Source: an uncultured Anaerotruncus sp. (GTDB lineage: Bacteria; Bacillota; Clostridia; Oscillospirales; Ruminococcaceae). Taken from it: a stretch of DNA of 53,740 bases. Each line of letters begins with the position of its first letter. Within the stretch, counting starts at the first letter, position 1. Location of the stretch: positions 1 through 53,740 of the forward strand of contig CALWZG010000017.1 of assembly GCA_944385965.1 (NCBI GenBank), in the 5' to 3' direction. Position numbers and translations under genes: made by a program. The notes beneath the pieces are model-generated. The model had not been told where the DNA came from, did no database searches, and saw nothing but the letters and a program-made list of their open reading frames with translations. Of the stretch, positions 39,310-47,664 are shown in pieces.

Positions 39310-39444
39310 AAAATACCCCCTTCTCATATTGGGATTTTACCTTTTCTAGTATTGCTCATCTTCTGAAAAATAATAGACATAACATCTCTTGCCATCGATT
39401 TTATCTGGCATCACAAGCGCTTCTGAAAGATTCCTGGACCCAAA

Positions 39445-39484
39445 AACGGCAAAAGGGAAGGCCAGATGCCTGGTCTCCCCTTTT
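39445..39484 (-). terminator. Probable terminator of the small gene at 39511
   Basis: AAAAGGG-GGCCAG pairs with CTGG-CCCTTTT with internal mismatches. On the minus strand CCCTTTTGCCGTTTTT follows. Confidence 0.5.
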
Positions 39485-39510
39485 CATTCGATTCTTGGAA
39501 CCTCCAAGGA

Positions 39511-39681
39511 TTAGGAATTGGAGTCCTCTTGTTCATGAAGAATCTTGAGCATAGCTTCCACCTGCTCCTGAGTCCCGCCGCAGATGTTGTCAAAACCAGT
39601 AGGGTCCAGCCAAGCGTCGGATTGATGGTTGGGGTCCTCCCCGCCATAAATCTCAATCTTCTCCTTTTGTTGCTCCGCCAT
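39511..39681 (-). CDS. Small acidic protein, unknown
   Basis: The 56-residue protein reads as a soluble acidic domain (EKIEIYGGEDPNHQSDAWLD, then FDNICGGTQEQVEAMLKILH). The ATG at 39681 has GAAAGAAGG at some distance; the earlier in-frame start has none. It stands alone between the hydrolase and the phosphate transporter. I do not recognise it. Confidence 0.6.
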   Translation of the reverse strand: MAEQQKEKIEIYGGEDPNHQSDAWLDPTGFDNICGGTQEQVEAMLKILHEQEDSNS

Positions 39682-39774
39682 TGGAACACAACCTTCTTTC
39701 CTTTGGATTAGGCCTGTATTGAAGGTCTTACAGTTGGATTCTAGCACCAGCCGAAGCCAGTGTCAAGAGAAAGG

Positions 39775-41574
39775 CTACTTTTGCTTAATTTTTACCTGAC
39801 TGAAATACTTTGTGCGGTAAGCCAAATACTGGTCCTGGTATTCCTGACTCTGAACAGCGGTCTTTTTATAAAGATGCCGGTCGATGGTGTCCAGGCCGGT
39901 GTCATAGGTTTGGACAGACTCGCAGACATTGGAACATAAATCTGCAATTCGCTCCAGGTTGCTTAACGCTTCCACAAAGGGGAATGCTGCGTCCAAAGCA
40001 CATTTTCCCTTCCGCAGACGCTCAATATGCTTGTCCCGCAAAGCCTGCTCCAGGTCGTCCACCACTTCCTCCAAAGCCGCTACCTGTTGGGCTGTATGGG
40101 CATCCCTCCGACGGAATGCGTTGACAGCCAGTTCCAGGATTTCCAGCACCGCATCACAAAGGATATTCAATTCCTCAGAGGCCTTTTTGGAAAATCCAGT
40201 TTTTGTATTGTGGAGCTTTTCCGCGCACTCGGTAATATTTTGGGCGTGGTCGGACACCCGCTCAAACTCTCCGCAGGTATGGAGCAGCTCAGAAACGCTC
40301 CGCCCATCCGAATCGCTCAACTCCCGCTCGGACAGCTTCAGCAGATAACTTTCCACCCGGTTTTCCAGCTTGTCCACCACGTCTTCGTCCTCATTGATTC
40401 GCTCCACAAGCTTGGGGTCATACTGGGACAGCAGAGAGATAGCGCTTACAAGATTGTGCTGAGATACCAGGGCCATTTGAAGCACCGCTTCCCGGGCATG
40501 GTTGATGGCAAGGCCTGGAGATTTCAGCAGCCGCTCGTCCAGGGTAATAGCGGTCAAATCGCTTTCTCCCTCCACATGCTTATCCCGCACAATGAAGCAG
40601 GCCAGTTTTTCCAGCACTCCCGCCAAGGGGATAAACAGCAGAGTGGTGACGATGTTGAAAATCGTATGGAAATTGGCGATTCCACCCCGGTCGATGGGCT
40701 GCTCCCAGAAGGGGAAGCCTACAACCGCCTGATAGGAATAGCATACAATGGTAAAGATGATGGTCCCCAGAATGTTGAAGCACACATGGACACAAGCGGT
40801 CCGTTTGGCGTTTTTGGAAGCGCCGATGGAGGCCAGGATAGGGGTGATGCAGGTTCCGATATTCTGTCCCATGATGATAGGGAAGGCGGTAGCGTAGGTG
40901 ACAAACCCCGCGGAGGACAGAGCCTGCAAAATTCCAATAGAGGCGGCGGAGGACTGAATCAGCGCCGTGACAAAGGTTCCCACCAAAATTCCAATGATGG
41001 GGTTAGAGAAGGTGGCAAACAGGCTGATAAAATTGGGGTCATCCCGCAGGGGCATCACCGCCCCTTCCATAGCGAACATGCCGCTGAACAGGATGCTGAA
41101 CCCCAGAAAAATCTGTCCCACATCTCTGCGCTTGTCCCACTTGGAGGACATAAAGAGGAAGATTCCCACCACGGCAGCCAGAGGCGCCAGGGAGGATGGT
41201 TTGAGCAGAAGAAGGAACATATTGTCCGATTCCAAGTCGCTGAGCCGCAGGATATGAGCGGTGACGGTGGTGCCGATATTGGCGCCCATGATTACGCCGA
41301 TGGCGTTGCGCAGCTTCAGTACCTGGGCGTTTACAAGCCCAACCACGATTACAGTGGTAGCTGAGGAGGACTGAATGGCGGCGGTAACCAACGCTCCCAG
41401 CACAACCCCTTTCACCACTGTATCGGTCATTTTTTCCAGGGTACGCTCCAGCCGGCCGCCTGAGGCTTTTTCCAAACCGTTTCCCAGCAGGGTCATGCCG
41501 TACAGGAACATGGCCAGTCCGCCGAAAAGCTCGATAAAGCCAAAAATATCCAAATTTTTCGACCTCATTTCCAT
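39775..41574 (-). CDS. Na/Pi cotransporter family protein with PhoU domain
   Basis: This 599-residue protein has two inverted transporter repeats with QSSSATTVIVVG (about 68-79) and QSSAASIGILQAL, the NptA/SLC34 signature. A C-terminal PhoU-like helical domain follows (about 350-560). It probably imports phosphate with Na+; the PhoU part would regulate it. The ribosome site is weak, so the ATG at 41574 or the one at 41568 could be used. Confidence 0.94.
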   Translation of the reverse strand: MEMRSKNLDIFGFIELFGGLAMFLYGMTLLGNGLEKASGGRLERTLEKMTDTVVKGVVLGALVTAAIQSSSATTVIVVGLVNAQVLKLRNAIGVIMGANIGTTVTAHILRLSDLESDNMFLLLLKPSSLAPLAAVVGIFLFMSSKWDKRRDVGQIFLGFSILFSGMFAMEGAVMPLRDDPNFISLFATFSNPIIGILVGTFVTALIQSSAASIGILQALSSAGFVTYATAFPIIMGQNIGTCITPILASIGASKNAKRTACVHVCFNILGTIIFTIVCYSYQAVVGFPFWEQPIDRGGIANFHTIFNIVTTLLFIPLAGVLEKLACFIVRDKHVEGESDLTAITLDERLLKSPGLAINHAREAVLQMALVSQHNLVSAISLLSQYDPKLVERINEDEDVVDKLENRVESYLLKLSERELSDSDGRSVSELLHTCGEFERVSDHAQNITECAEKLHNTKTGFSKKASEELNILCDAVLEILELAVNAFRRRDAHTAQQVAALEEVVDDLEQALRDKHIERLRKGKCALDAAFPFVEALSNLERIADLCSNVCESVQTYDTGLDTIDRHLYKKTAVQSQEYQDQYLAYRTKYFSQVKIKQK

Positions 41575-41608
41575 TTACATTTTTTTAACTTTCTCTTTAC
41601 ACAAATTT

Positions 41609-41637
41609 ATTATATCGGATAAGGCTTGGTTTGTATA
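41609..41637 (-). promoter_or_regulatory. Promoter of the Na/Pi transporter
   Basis: On the minus strand a perfect TATAAT (41609-41614) lies 17 bp from a weak -35, TATACA (41632-41637), 35 bp before the start codon. Confidence 0.45.
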
Positions 41638-41709
41638 GGGGCAAAATGACAGTTTTCGACCCATTATGACCCCGGCCGCTGACCAATAGGGAAAAGGCTT
41701 TCAGGCCGC

Positions 41710-41738
41710 TTGTTTTTTCAAGGAAGATAAGGTATACT
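41710..41738 (+). promoter_or_regulatory. niaR promoter
   Basis: TTGTTT (41710-41715), a 17-bp spacer and TATACT (41733-41738), about 25 nt before the niaR ATG. Confidence 0.65.
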
Positions 41739-41769
41739 TTGTGATAGAATTGGGAAGGAGGAGACGCTC

Positions 41770-42321
41770 ATGACTTCAGAGCAGCGGCGCAGAGAGATTC
41801 AGAGGACTTTGGCCCAGCAGGATGGAAAACCCATCAGCGCCTCCGCCTTGGCCCAAATGTTCCAGGTGAGCCGGCAAATCATCGTGGGGGATATTGCCCT
41901 GCTGCGTGCCTCCAATGTGGACATTCTGGCTACCCCCAGAGGATACCTGCTCCAGCAGACCCGCCCTGCGCAGGAGGTCTACACCATCGCCTGCCAGCAT
42001 ACCCTGGAGCAGCTTGGGCAGGAGCTTTATATTATTGTGGACAATGGGGGCGGCCTGCTGGATGTGGTGGTTGACCACCCTCTGTATGGACAGCTGTCCG
42101 GTCCTCTGCATATTTTTTCACGATATGATGCGGACTTATTTTTGCGAAACCTGCGCAAATATGAAGCGTCCCCCCTCTCCATCCTCACCGGCGGTATCCA
42201 TCTTCACCGAGTGTCCTGCCCCGACGAACAGACTTTTCAAAGGGTTCGGCAGCAGCTTAGTGAGCATGGAATCCTGATGGCTCAGGAACCTATGGGCGAA
42301 GCTACAAAAGCTTCTCCATGA
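41770..42321 (+). CDS. niaR: NiaR-type niacin-responsive regulator
   Basis: The 183-residue protein has an N-terminal HTH_11 domain (SALAQMFQVSRQIIVGDIAL, about 25-44). A C-terminal 3H domain carries the three conserved His regions (VVDHPLYGQL, GPLHIF and GGIHLHRVSCPDE). NiaR represses NAD biosynthesis and niacin uptake genes with nicotinate as corepressor. No NAD gene is adjacent; the next operon encodes an importer and an enamidase-like hydrolase, which may be meaningful. The ATG follows GGGAAGGAGGAG. Confidence 0.9.
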   Translation: MTSEQRRREIQRTLAQQDGKPISASALAQMFQVSRQIIVGDIALLRASNVDILATPRGYLLQQTRPAQEVYTIACQHTLEQLGQELYIIVDNGGGLLDVVVDHPLYGQLSGPLHIFSRYDADLFLRNLRKYEASPLSILTGGIHLHRVSCPDEQTFQRVRQQLSEHGILMAQEPMGEATKASP

Positions 42322-42377
42322 ATCTGGTAAAATATGTAGAAATTTGTTTAAAACTTATAAAAATTCATTCCCGGCCC

Positions 42378-42406
42378 TTGACAGGCGCCAAAAAGGCCAT
42401 TAAACT
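42378..42406 (+). promoter_or_regulatory. Promoter of the gntR leader transcript
   Basis: TTGACA (42378-42383), a 17-bp spacer and TAAACT (42401-42406). The start site near 42413 leaves a leader of about 257 nt before the regulator gene. Confidence 0.8.
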
Positions 42407-42412
42407 GGAACC

Positions 42413-42636
42413 GGAGGGGATTTTAGCTGGTGTCCGATAAAAAGCCGTTTTGGCCAACAGACCCAGGACTCCTCAAACCAAACAGCCGCGCCTGAGGAAA
42501 CAGAGGCAGAACGATTTCAAAGGTTGCTCTGTCCAACCGCGTATTTGCGGATTCTTTCCAATATTTAAGTAGAAGCCGAGGCCTGCATAGGTCTTTGTCT
42601 GCCTTAAACAAGTAGACAGAGGCCTTTTATTTTCCT
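42413..42636 (+). ncRNA. Structured leader RNA ending in an intrinsic terminator
   Basis: Nested pairings can be drawn at the 5' side (GGAG/CTCC, CTGG/CCAG, GCC/GGC within about 42413-42478). Three local hairpins follow: GCCTG/CAGAGGC near 42490, GGTT/AACC near 42520 and CCGC/GCGG near 42537-42550. It ends with a 12-bp stem (42589-42600 with 42614-42625, two wobbles) and TTTTATTTT. AGGCCT near 42580 could pair with the terminator's 3' arm as an antiterminator. I match it to no riboswitch class I know. It may be an attenuator for gntR or a stand-alone RNA. Confidence 0.55.
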
Positions 42637-42669
42637 CTCGCGAATAGATGGAAGAAAGGGGAAACATGC

Positions 42670-43389
42670 ATGGAAGCGATTATAAAAGAACAGACCAGAG
42701 CGGATCAGGTTTATGACTGTCTGCGGAAAAATATTCAAAACATGAAAACAGGAGAAAACCGTCTGCCCTCAGAGGACCAGCTGGCGGAACGACTGGGGGT
42801 AAGCCGGGCTACCATTCGGGAGGCCCTGAAGCGTTTGACCCATGAGGGGGCTATCTCTAAAATTCAGGGGAAGGGAAATTTTGCTCATCCTTCGGTGTTT
42901 CAGTTCCGCAACCGGATTGACCTCTACCCGGATTTCAACCAACTGCTGTCCCACTACGGTCAAGTACATCTGGAGGTTTCCCTGTTGGGTACCCAGCCTT
43001 CCAGCAAGGAGTTCCAGCAGCTGTTCGGTGAGGATGTCTCCTACACTATGGCCTGGACCTATCTGGTATGGGAAAAGCCTTTAATCTGGGGACTGTTTGA
43101 GTTTCCGGAGAAAAGTCTAATCAAGACACCCACCGCTCCGGAACAGGTCACCGGTCTGCCGGAATTTGGGCAAACATTCCTGGGGAAAAAAATTACCTAC
43201 TGCGCTATGGAATTAAATTGCGGCTTCAATCAGCAGGCCGCCAATTGTTTTGGGGTTTTCGATGACATTCCCCTTCAATGCTGGAAAGAGCGGATTTATG
43301 ACCTTTCAGACCAATGTGTAGGATTCTGCCGGTTTTATCTCCATCCCACCCAGCTGGCCATGACCATTACCGCTCACTTTGATTTATGA
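42670..43389 (+). CDS. GntR family regulator with UTRA-type sensor domain
   Basis: The 239-residue protein has an N-terminal winged helix (RLPSEDQLAERLGVSRATIR, then EALKRLTHEGAI, about 30-65). A C-terminal HutC/UTRA-like ligand domain follows. The ATG follows AAAGGGG. It has its own leader and terminator and lies directly upstream of the BMP-ABC/amidohydrolase operon, which it probably controls. Its ligand is likely the imported compound or a product of it. Confidence 0.85.
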   Translation: MEAIIKEQTRADQVYDCLRKNIQNMKTGENRLPSEDQLAERLGVSRATIREALKRLTHEGAISKIQGKGNFAHPSVFQFRNRIDLYPDFNQLLSHYGQVHLEVSLLGTQPSSKEFQQLFGEDVSYTMAWTYLVWEKPLIWGLFEFPEKSLIKTPTAPEQVTGLPEFGQTFLGKKITYCAMELNCGFNQQAANCFGVFDDIPLQCWKERIYDLSDQCVGFCRFYLHPTQLAMTITAHFDL

Positions 43390-43457
43390 TTTCAGACCCA
43401 TAGGGGTCCTCCCTCAAATGGGTTTTTAAAGGCTTCCAATTTTGCACGAAAAAAGAA

Positions 43458-43501
43458 CGGGAATTTTGTTAAATTTTATTTTACAAAATTCCCGCTTTTT
43501 T
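43458..43501 (+). terminator. Terminator of the gntR gene
   Basis: CGGGAATTTTGT and ACAAAATTCCCG form a perfect 12-bp stem with a 13-nt loop, followed by CTTTTTTT. Confidence 0.92.
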
Positions 43502-43684
43502 TAAAAATTTTTTACCTTCTGATTTGAAATTCATGGTTATAATTTATATATTTATGCCCTTATCAGATGGAAATACTTGTCAATATTCCTAAGTAGTACG
43601 ACTTACGACTTATGGATTCTGCTTAGACTTTGGGGTTTTTTCTCCAATCCTTTCGCTAAATTGTGAGAAACTGACAGAACACTC

Positions 43685-43713
43685 TTGTCCATATTGTGGA
43701 ATACTGCTATAAT
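43685..43713 (+). promoter_or_regulatory. Promoter of the BMP-ABC operon
   Basis: TTGTCC (43685-43690), a 17-bp spacer and a perfect TATAAT (43708-43713). A 147-nt leader follows. Confidence 0.8.
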
Positions 43714-43719
43714 TAGAGC

Positions 43720-43822
43720 ATCAGGAAAACCTGATTCCGAAACTGACATTGGCAGCCCATTCACTGGCGCTCTACGACGGTGTCCCGCTCTCTTTCGGAA
43801 TGTTCCCCTTGGGCGGGTTTTT
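43720..43822 (+). promoter_or_regulatory. Leader with attenuator-like terminator before the BMP gene
   Basis: The leader opens with a small hairpin (ATCAGG-AAAA-CCTGAT, 43722-43737). About 45 nt of unassigned sequence follows. It then has a stem CCCGCTC (43784-43790) with GGGCGGG (43811-43817), one wobble, followed by TTTTT, 40 nt ahead of the start codon. This is the layout of a transcription attenuator or riboswitch. The sequence matches no purine, guanidine or other class that I can recognise. Confidence 0.5.
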
Positions 43823-43866
43823 CTGAGGCAGACTACATTATTAAGAGAGAAAAAGGAGTGTTCCCA

Positions 43867-44973
43867 ATGAACAAAACCATGAAATGTGTAGCTGGCCTGC
43901 TGGCCCTGTGTGCTACCCTGTCTCTGGCCGCTTGCGGCGGTTCCGAGGCTTCCTCCTCTGAGGCGGCCTCCTCCCAAGCTGCCTCCTCTGAGGCCGCTTC
44001 CTCCGAAGCTGCTTCCTCCCAGGAAGGCGAAACCGCTGCTGAGTCTCTGCGCATCGCTCTGCTGCTGCCCGGCTCCCTGAACGATGGCGGCTGGAACGCC
44101 AACGCTTACGCTGGTCTGAAAGAGCTGGAAGCTCAGGGCCATGAGGTAGCCTTTACCGAGAGCCTGCCCATCTCCAGCATGGAGGAGGCGTTCAACAACT
44201 ACGCCGCCAACGGTTTTGACCTGATTATCGGTCATGGCTTTGAGTTCGGCGAGCCTGCCATGCGGGTGGCCCCCAACTATCCTGACACTAAGTTCTTTGT
44301 CTCCGGTAAGCTGCCTGATGGTGTGGCTGAGGAAGACATCCCCGAAAATGTGGGCTTCATGGATATGCGTGAGTATGAGGCCGCTTATCTGGCTGGCATC
44401 GTAGCCGCCGGTATGACCGAGAGCAACGTTATCGGATATGTTGCGGGTCTGGAGATTCCCAGCCAGCTGTCCAACATGGCCGCTTTCGTAACCGCTGTCA
44501 ACGAGTATAATCCTGACGCTAAGGTTTATGGTGTTGTTTCCGGCAACTTTGAGGACCCTGCCAAAGGCCAGGAAGCTGCTATGGCTCAGATTGATATGGG
44601 TGCTGACATCATCGTTCAGACCGCTGACTCCACTGGTATGGGCGCCATTGAGGCTGCTGTGGCCAAGGGTGTCAAACTGATTGGCTATGGCGCTGACCAG
44701 TATGAGCTGGCTCCTGACCTGATGATGACCTGCATCGTAACCGACAACAAAATGGTTGTTGAGGACCAAGCTCGTCGAATCGCTGAGGGTACCTTTGGTG
44801 GCCTGTGGCATCCCGGTGTAGCGGATGGCGTTTGCTACATCACTCCTTACCACAACTTTGAGGACAAGATTCCTCAGGAAGTAAAAGACAATGTAAATGA
44901 CGCCATCGAGCGGATTAAATCCGGTGATTTGGTGGTTCCTGAGATTCTGGACCGTATCGACAACAAGATGTAA
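43867..44973 (+). CDS. BMP-family ABC transporter substrate-binding lipoprotein
   Basis: This 368-residue protein has a lipoprotein signal ending LAACGG (Cys acylated), then a 25-residue Ser-Ala-Glu linker (SSEAASSQAASSEAASS). A BMP/PnrA domain starts at LRIALLLPGSLNDGGWN. PnrA-like proteins bind purine nucleosides and similar heterocycles outside the cell. It starts the operon and is followed by a stable hairpin that should keep its mRNA abundant. The true ligand is not known; the linked hydrolase hints at a cyclic amide. Confidence 0.92.
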   Translation: MNKTMKCVAGLLALCATLSLAACGGSEASSSEAASSQAASSEAASSEAASSQEGETAAESLRIALLLPGSLNDGGWNANAYAGLKELEAQGHEVAFTESLPISSMEEAFNNYAANGFDLIIGHGFEFGEPAMRVAPNYPDTKFFVSGKLPDGVAEEDIPENVGFMDMREYEAAYLAGIVAAGMTESNVIGYVAGLEIPSQLSNMAAFVTAVNEYNPDAKVYGVVSGNFEDPAKGQEAAMAQIDMGADIIVQTADSTGMGAIEAAVAKGVKLIGYGADQYELAPDLMMTCIVTDNKMVVEDQARRIAEGTFGGLWHPGVADGVCYITPYHNFEDKIPQEVKDNVNDAIERIKSGDLVVPEILDRIDNKM

Positions 44974-44993
44974 AAAAACAGATAAATACCGCT

Positions 44994-45026
44994 CCGGGCA
45001 AGAGGAATCCTCTTGCCCGGTTCCGG
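44994..45026 (+). other. Intercistronic hairpin after the binding-protein gene
   Basis: CCGGGCAAGAGGA and TCCTCTTGCCCGG form a perfect 13-bp stem with a 1-nt gap and only a weak T-rich tail. Such hairpins protect upstream mRNA or partly terminate, giving more binding protein than membrane parts. Confidence 0.75.
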
Positions 45027-45065
45027 CTTTTCTTGTCCACCATCAACAATTGTGAGGAGGGTATC

Positions 45066-46592
45066 ATGTCGAAGCACATTCTGCGGATGGATCAAATCAC
45101 CAAGGTGTTTGGCAAGATGACTGCCAACGATCATGTGGATTTGACAGTGCGAAAGGGTGAAATCCTGGCGCTTCTTGGGGAAAACGGCGCCGGAAAATCC
45201 ACCCTGATGAATATTCTTTATGGGCTTTATAAGCCTACCAGCGGACAAATTTACTTCAATGGGGAGCCAGTTTCCATCAACAGCCCCCTGAAAGCCATTG
45301 AATTGGGCATTGGCATGGTACACCAGCATTTTATGCTGATTCCCGCCTTCAAAGTATGGGAAAATGTGGTACTGGGCCTGGGAGGCCGGGTGATTCTGGA
45401 TGAGGCCGCCGCCAAAGAGAAAATCCGGGCCTTAGCCAGTGAGTATCAATTAGAGGTAGATCCGGACGCCCGCATCTCCAACCTGCCGGTTGGTTTGCAG
45501 CAGCAGGTGGAAATCCTGAAGGTGCTGTATCGGGGCTCCCGGCTTTTGATTCTGGATGAGCCTACCGGTGTGCTGACCCCTTCCGAGAAGGTGAAGCTGT
45601 TCCAAACTCTGCGGGAACTGACCAAGGATGGGTTCTCGGTCATTTTTATCTCCCACAAGCTGGATGAGGTAATGGAAATCAGCGACCGGGTAACGGTGTT
45701 GTGCCGTGGAAAGAAAATCGGCACAGTGGATACCAAGGACATGACCAAGGAAAAGCTGGCCCGTCTGATGGTGGGACGGGATGTGGTGTTTACCGTAGAA
45801 AAAACCGCCAGCAAAGGCAGCCAGGACAAGGTTTTGGAGATTCAGGACCTGTCGGTGAAGGGGCGTCGGCTGGCTTCCACCATCAAGCACCTGAACCTGA
45901 CCATTCACGCCGGGGAGATTCTTGGGGTTTCCGGGGTGGACGGAAACGGCCAATCTGAACTGGTGGAAGCCATCACCGGTCTGCGCCCGGTGGAGTCCGG
46001 GAAGGTTTTGATTGACGGGAAGGATATGACCAACCGCTCCCCCGCCGAGATTATCAAAGCCAAAACTGCTTTGGTCCCTGAGGACCGGAAAAAGGTTGGT
46101 TCGGTGAAAAGCTACAACATTGAGAAAAACCTGATTTTAAGGGATTTGACCAACCCCGCTTACTGCAAGCATGGGATTCTTAACTACAAGGCCCTGGAAA
46201 AAACCGCTGACGAAATCATCCAGGAGTATGACATCCGCCTTTCCGAGCGGCAGTCCCCGGTAGGGGCCCTGTCCGGCGGAAACCTGCAAAAGGTGATTCT
46301 GGCCCGGGAAATCAAGTCCCAGCCCCGGCTGTTGGTTGCCATGCATCCCACCCGTGGTTTGGACGTGGGCGCTATCGAGTTTATCCACAAAAAATTGATT
46401 GAGGCCAGGGACGCTGGTGCGGCGGTGCTTTTGGTCTCCGCTGAATTGGAGGAAATCCTCTCCCTCTCCGATAGGGTGGTCGTAATGAGCGGCGGCCGGA
46501 TTTCCGGTGAGTTGGGAGAAAAAGACATCACTATGGAAAAAATCGGCCTGCTTATGGGCGGCGAAAAGTTAGGAGGCAGCGCCAATGGCTAA
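45066..46592 (+). CDS. ABC transporter ATPase, double-domain (nucleoside/sugar type)
   Basis: The 508-residue protein has two ATPase domains. The first has Walker A GENGAGKST and LLILDEPTGVLTP; the second has degenerate Walker A GVDGNGQSE and signature LSGGNLQKVILARE. This is the layout of ATPases serving BMP/PnrA importers. The ATG at 45066 follows GAGGAGGG. It overlaps the first permease gene by 8 bp. Confidence 0.95.
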   Translation: MSKHILRMDQITKVFGKMTANDHVDLTVRKGEILALLGENGAGKSTLMNILYGLYKPTSGQIYFNGEPVSINSPLKAIELGIGMVHQHFMLIPAFKVWENVVLGLGGRVILDEAAAKEKIRALASEYQLEVDPDARISNLPVGLQQQVEILKVLYRGSRLLILDEPTGVLTPSEKVKLFQTLRELTKDGFSVIFISHKLDEVMEISDRVTVLCRGKKIGTVDTKDMTKEKLARLMVGRDVVFTVEKTASKGSQDKVLEIQDLSVKGRRLASTIKHLNLTIHAGEILGVSGVDGNGQSELVEAITGLRPVESGKVLIDGKDMTNRSPAEIIKAKTALVPEDRKKVGSVKSYNIEKNLILRDLTNPAYCKHGILNYKALEKTADEIIQEYDIRLSERQSPVGALSGGNLQKVILAREIKSQPRLLVAMHPTRGLDVGAIEFIHKKLIEARDAGAAVLLVSAELEEILSLSDRVVVMSGGRISGELGEKDITMEKIGLLMGGEKLGGSANG

Positions 46593-47664
46593 AAACAGTT
46601 CCCCGGCCCGCAGAGCTTTAGGGCAAAACGCTTTGGTTTTGGCGGTGTCCATTGTAGCCGCCTTTTTGGTCAGCATGATTTTTATTTTGGCCCTGGGGGT
46701 CAGCCCGGTAGACGCTTTCGTCTCCATGTTTCGGGGTGCGCTGACCCGTAAATACGGGTTGGCGGAGGTATTGGCCAAAGCCACTCCCCTCATTATCATC
46801 GGCGTGGGGGTGGCCCTGGCGACCAGAGGCGGCATGTCCAACCTGGGCGGTGATGGTCAGTTTTACATAGGGGCCATCTGCTCCATCTGCGTAGGGCTGT
46901 TCCTGCCCCCTTCCACCCCCGCTTTGGTGGTTTGGGTGCTGGCCCTGATTGTGGGAATTCTTTCCGGCGGCTTTTGGGGCGGCCTCTCCGGCTGGCTGAA
47001 GGCCAAGTTCAACACCAGCGAGGTCATCATCACCATTATGCTCAACTATGTGGCCTTATATTTGATGGGCTGGCTGGTTCATGGGCCTTTGCAGGCCCCC
47101 GGCGGCATCCCTCAGACCCAGGCGCTGGAGAAATCCTTCCAGCTCCCCAAAATTATTTCCGGCACCCGGGCTCACGCTGGTATTTTTATCGCTCTGGCTT
47201 CTGCCCTGCTGGTATGGTGGATTTTTAAGAAAACTACCTTGGGCTACCGCATCCAGACGGTGGGCGAATCCCCTGACGCCGCTGTGTACGCCGGCATCAA
47301 AACCAACCGCTATATGAGCCTGATTATGGCTCTCAGCGGTGCTTTCGCCGGAATGGCCGGTATGGTGGAGGTTTACGGTGTCCATTACCGGGTATTGGAG
47401 GGCATCAGCTCCAGCTTCGGCTTTACCGCTATGTTAATTGCCCTGTTGGCCAAGCTGAATCCTCTGGCGGTGGTGATTGGCTCCCTGTTCATCAGTGCTT
47501 TGACGGTTGGAGCCAACTCCATGCAGATTGACATGAGTGTACCCACCTCTATTGTGAATGTGGTGCAATCCCTGATTATCTTCTTTATGCTGATTACCCC
47601 AGCGATTAAATCGGATTTGCTGTCCTCTATCAGCAAGAAACGCCATAAAAAGGAGGTGGCCTGA
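46585..47664 (+). CDS. ABC transporter permease 1
   Basis: The 359-residue membrane protein has the branched-chain/nucleoside permease pattern, including ATRGGMSNLGGDGQFYIGAI and FNTSEVIITIMLNYVALY. It pairs with the following permease to form the channel. The ATG follows AGGAGG within the ATPase gene. The substrate is set by the binding protein. Confidence 0.94.
   Translation: MAKNSSPARRALGQNALVLAVSIVAAFLVSMIFILALGVSPVDAFVSMFRGALTRKYGLAEVLAKATPLIIIGVGVALATRGGMSNLGGDGQFYIGAICSICVGLFLPPSTPALVVWVLALIVGILSGGFWGGLSGWLKAKFNTSEVIITIMLNYVALYLMGWLVHGPLQAPGGIPQTQALEKSFQLPKIISGTRAHAGIFIALASALLVWWIFKKTTLGYRIQTVGESPDAAVYAGIKTNRYMSLIMALSGAFAGMAGMVEVYGVHYRVLEGISSSFGFTAMLIALLAKLNPLAVVIGSLFISALTVGANSMQIDMSVPTSIVNVVQSLIIFFMLITPAIKSDLLSSISKKRHKKEVA

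Noticed and set aside
43939..44025. Short GCCTCC/TCCTCTGAGG repeats in the BMP gene as a possible regulatory repeat
   Set aside because: They encode the Ser-Ala-Glu linker common in lipoproteins of this group; low-complexity coding explains them.
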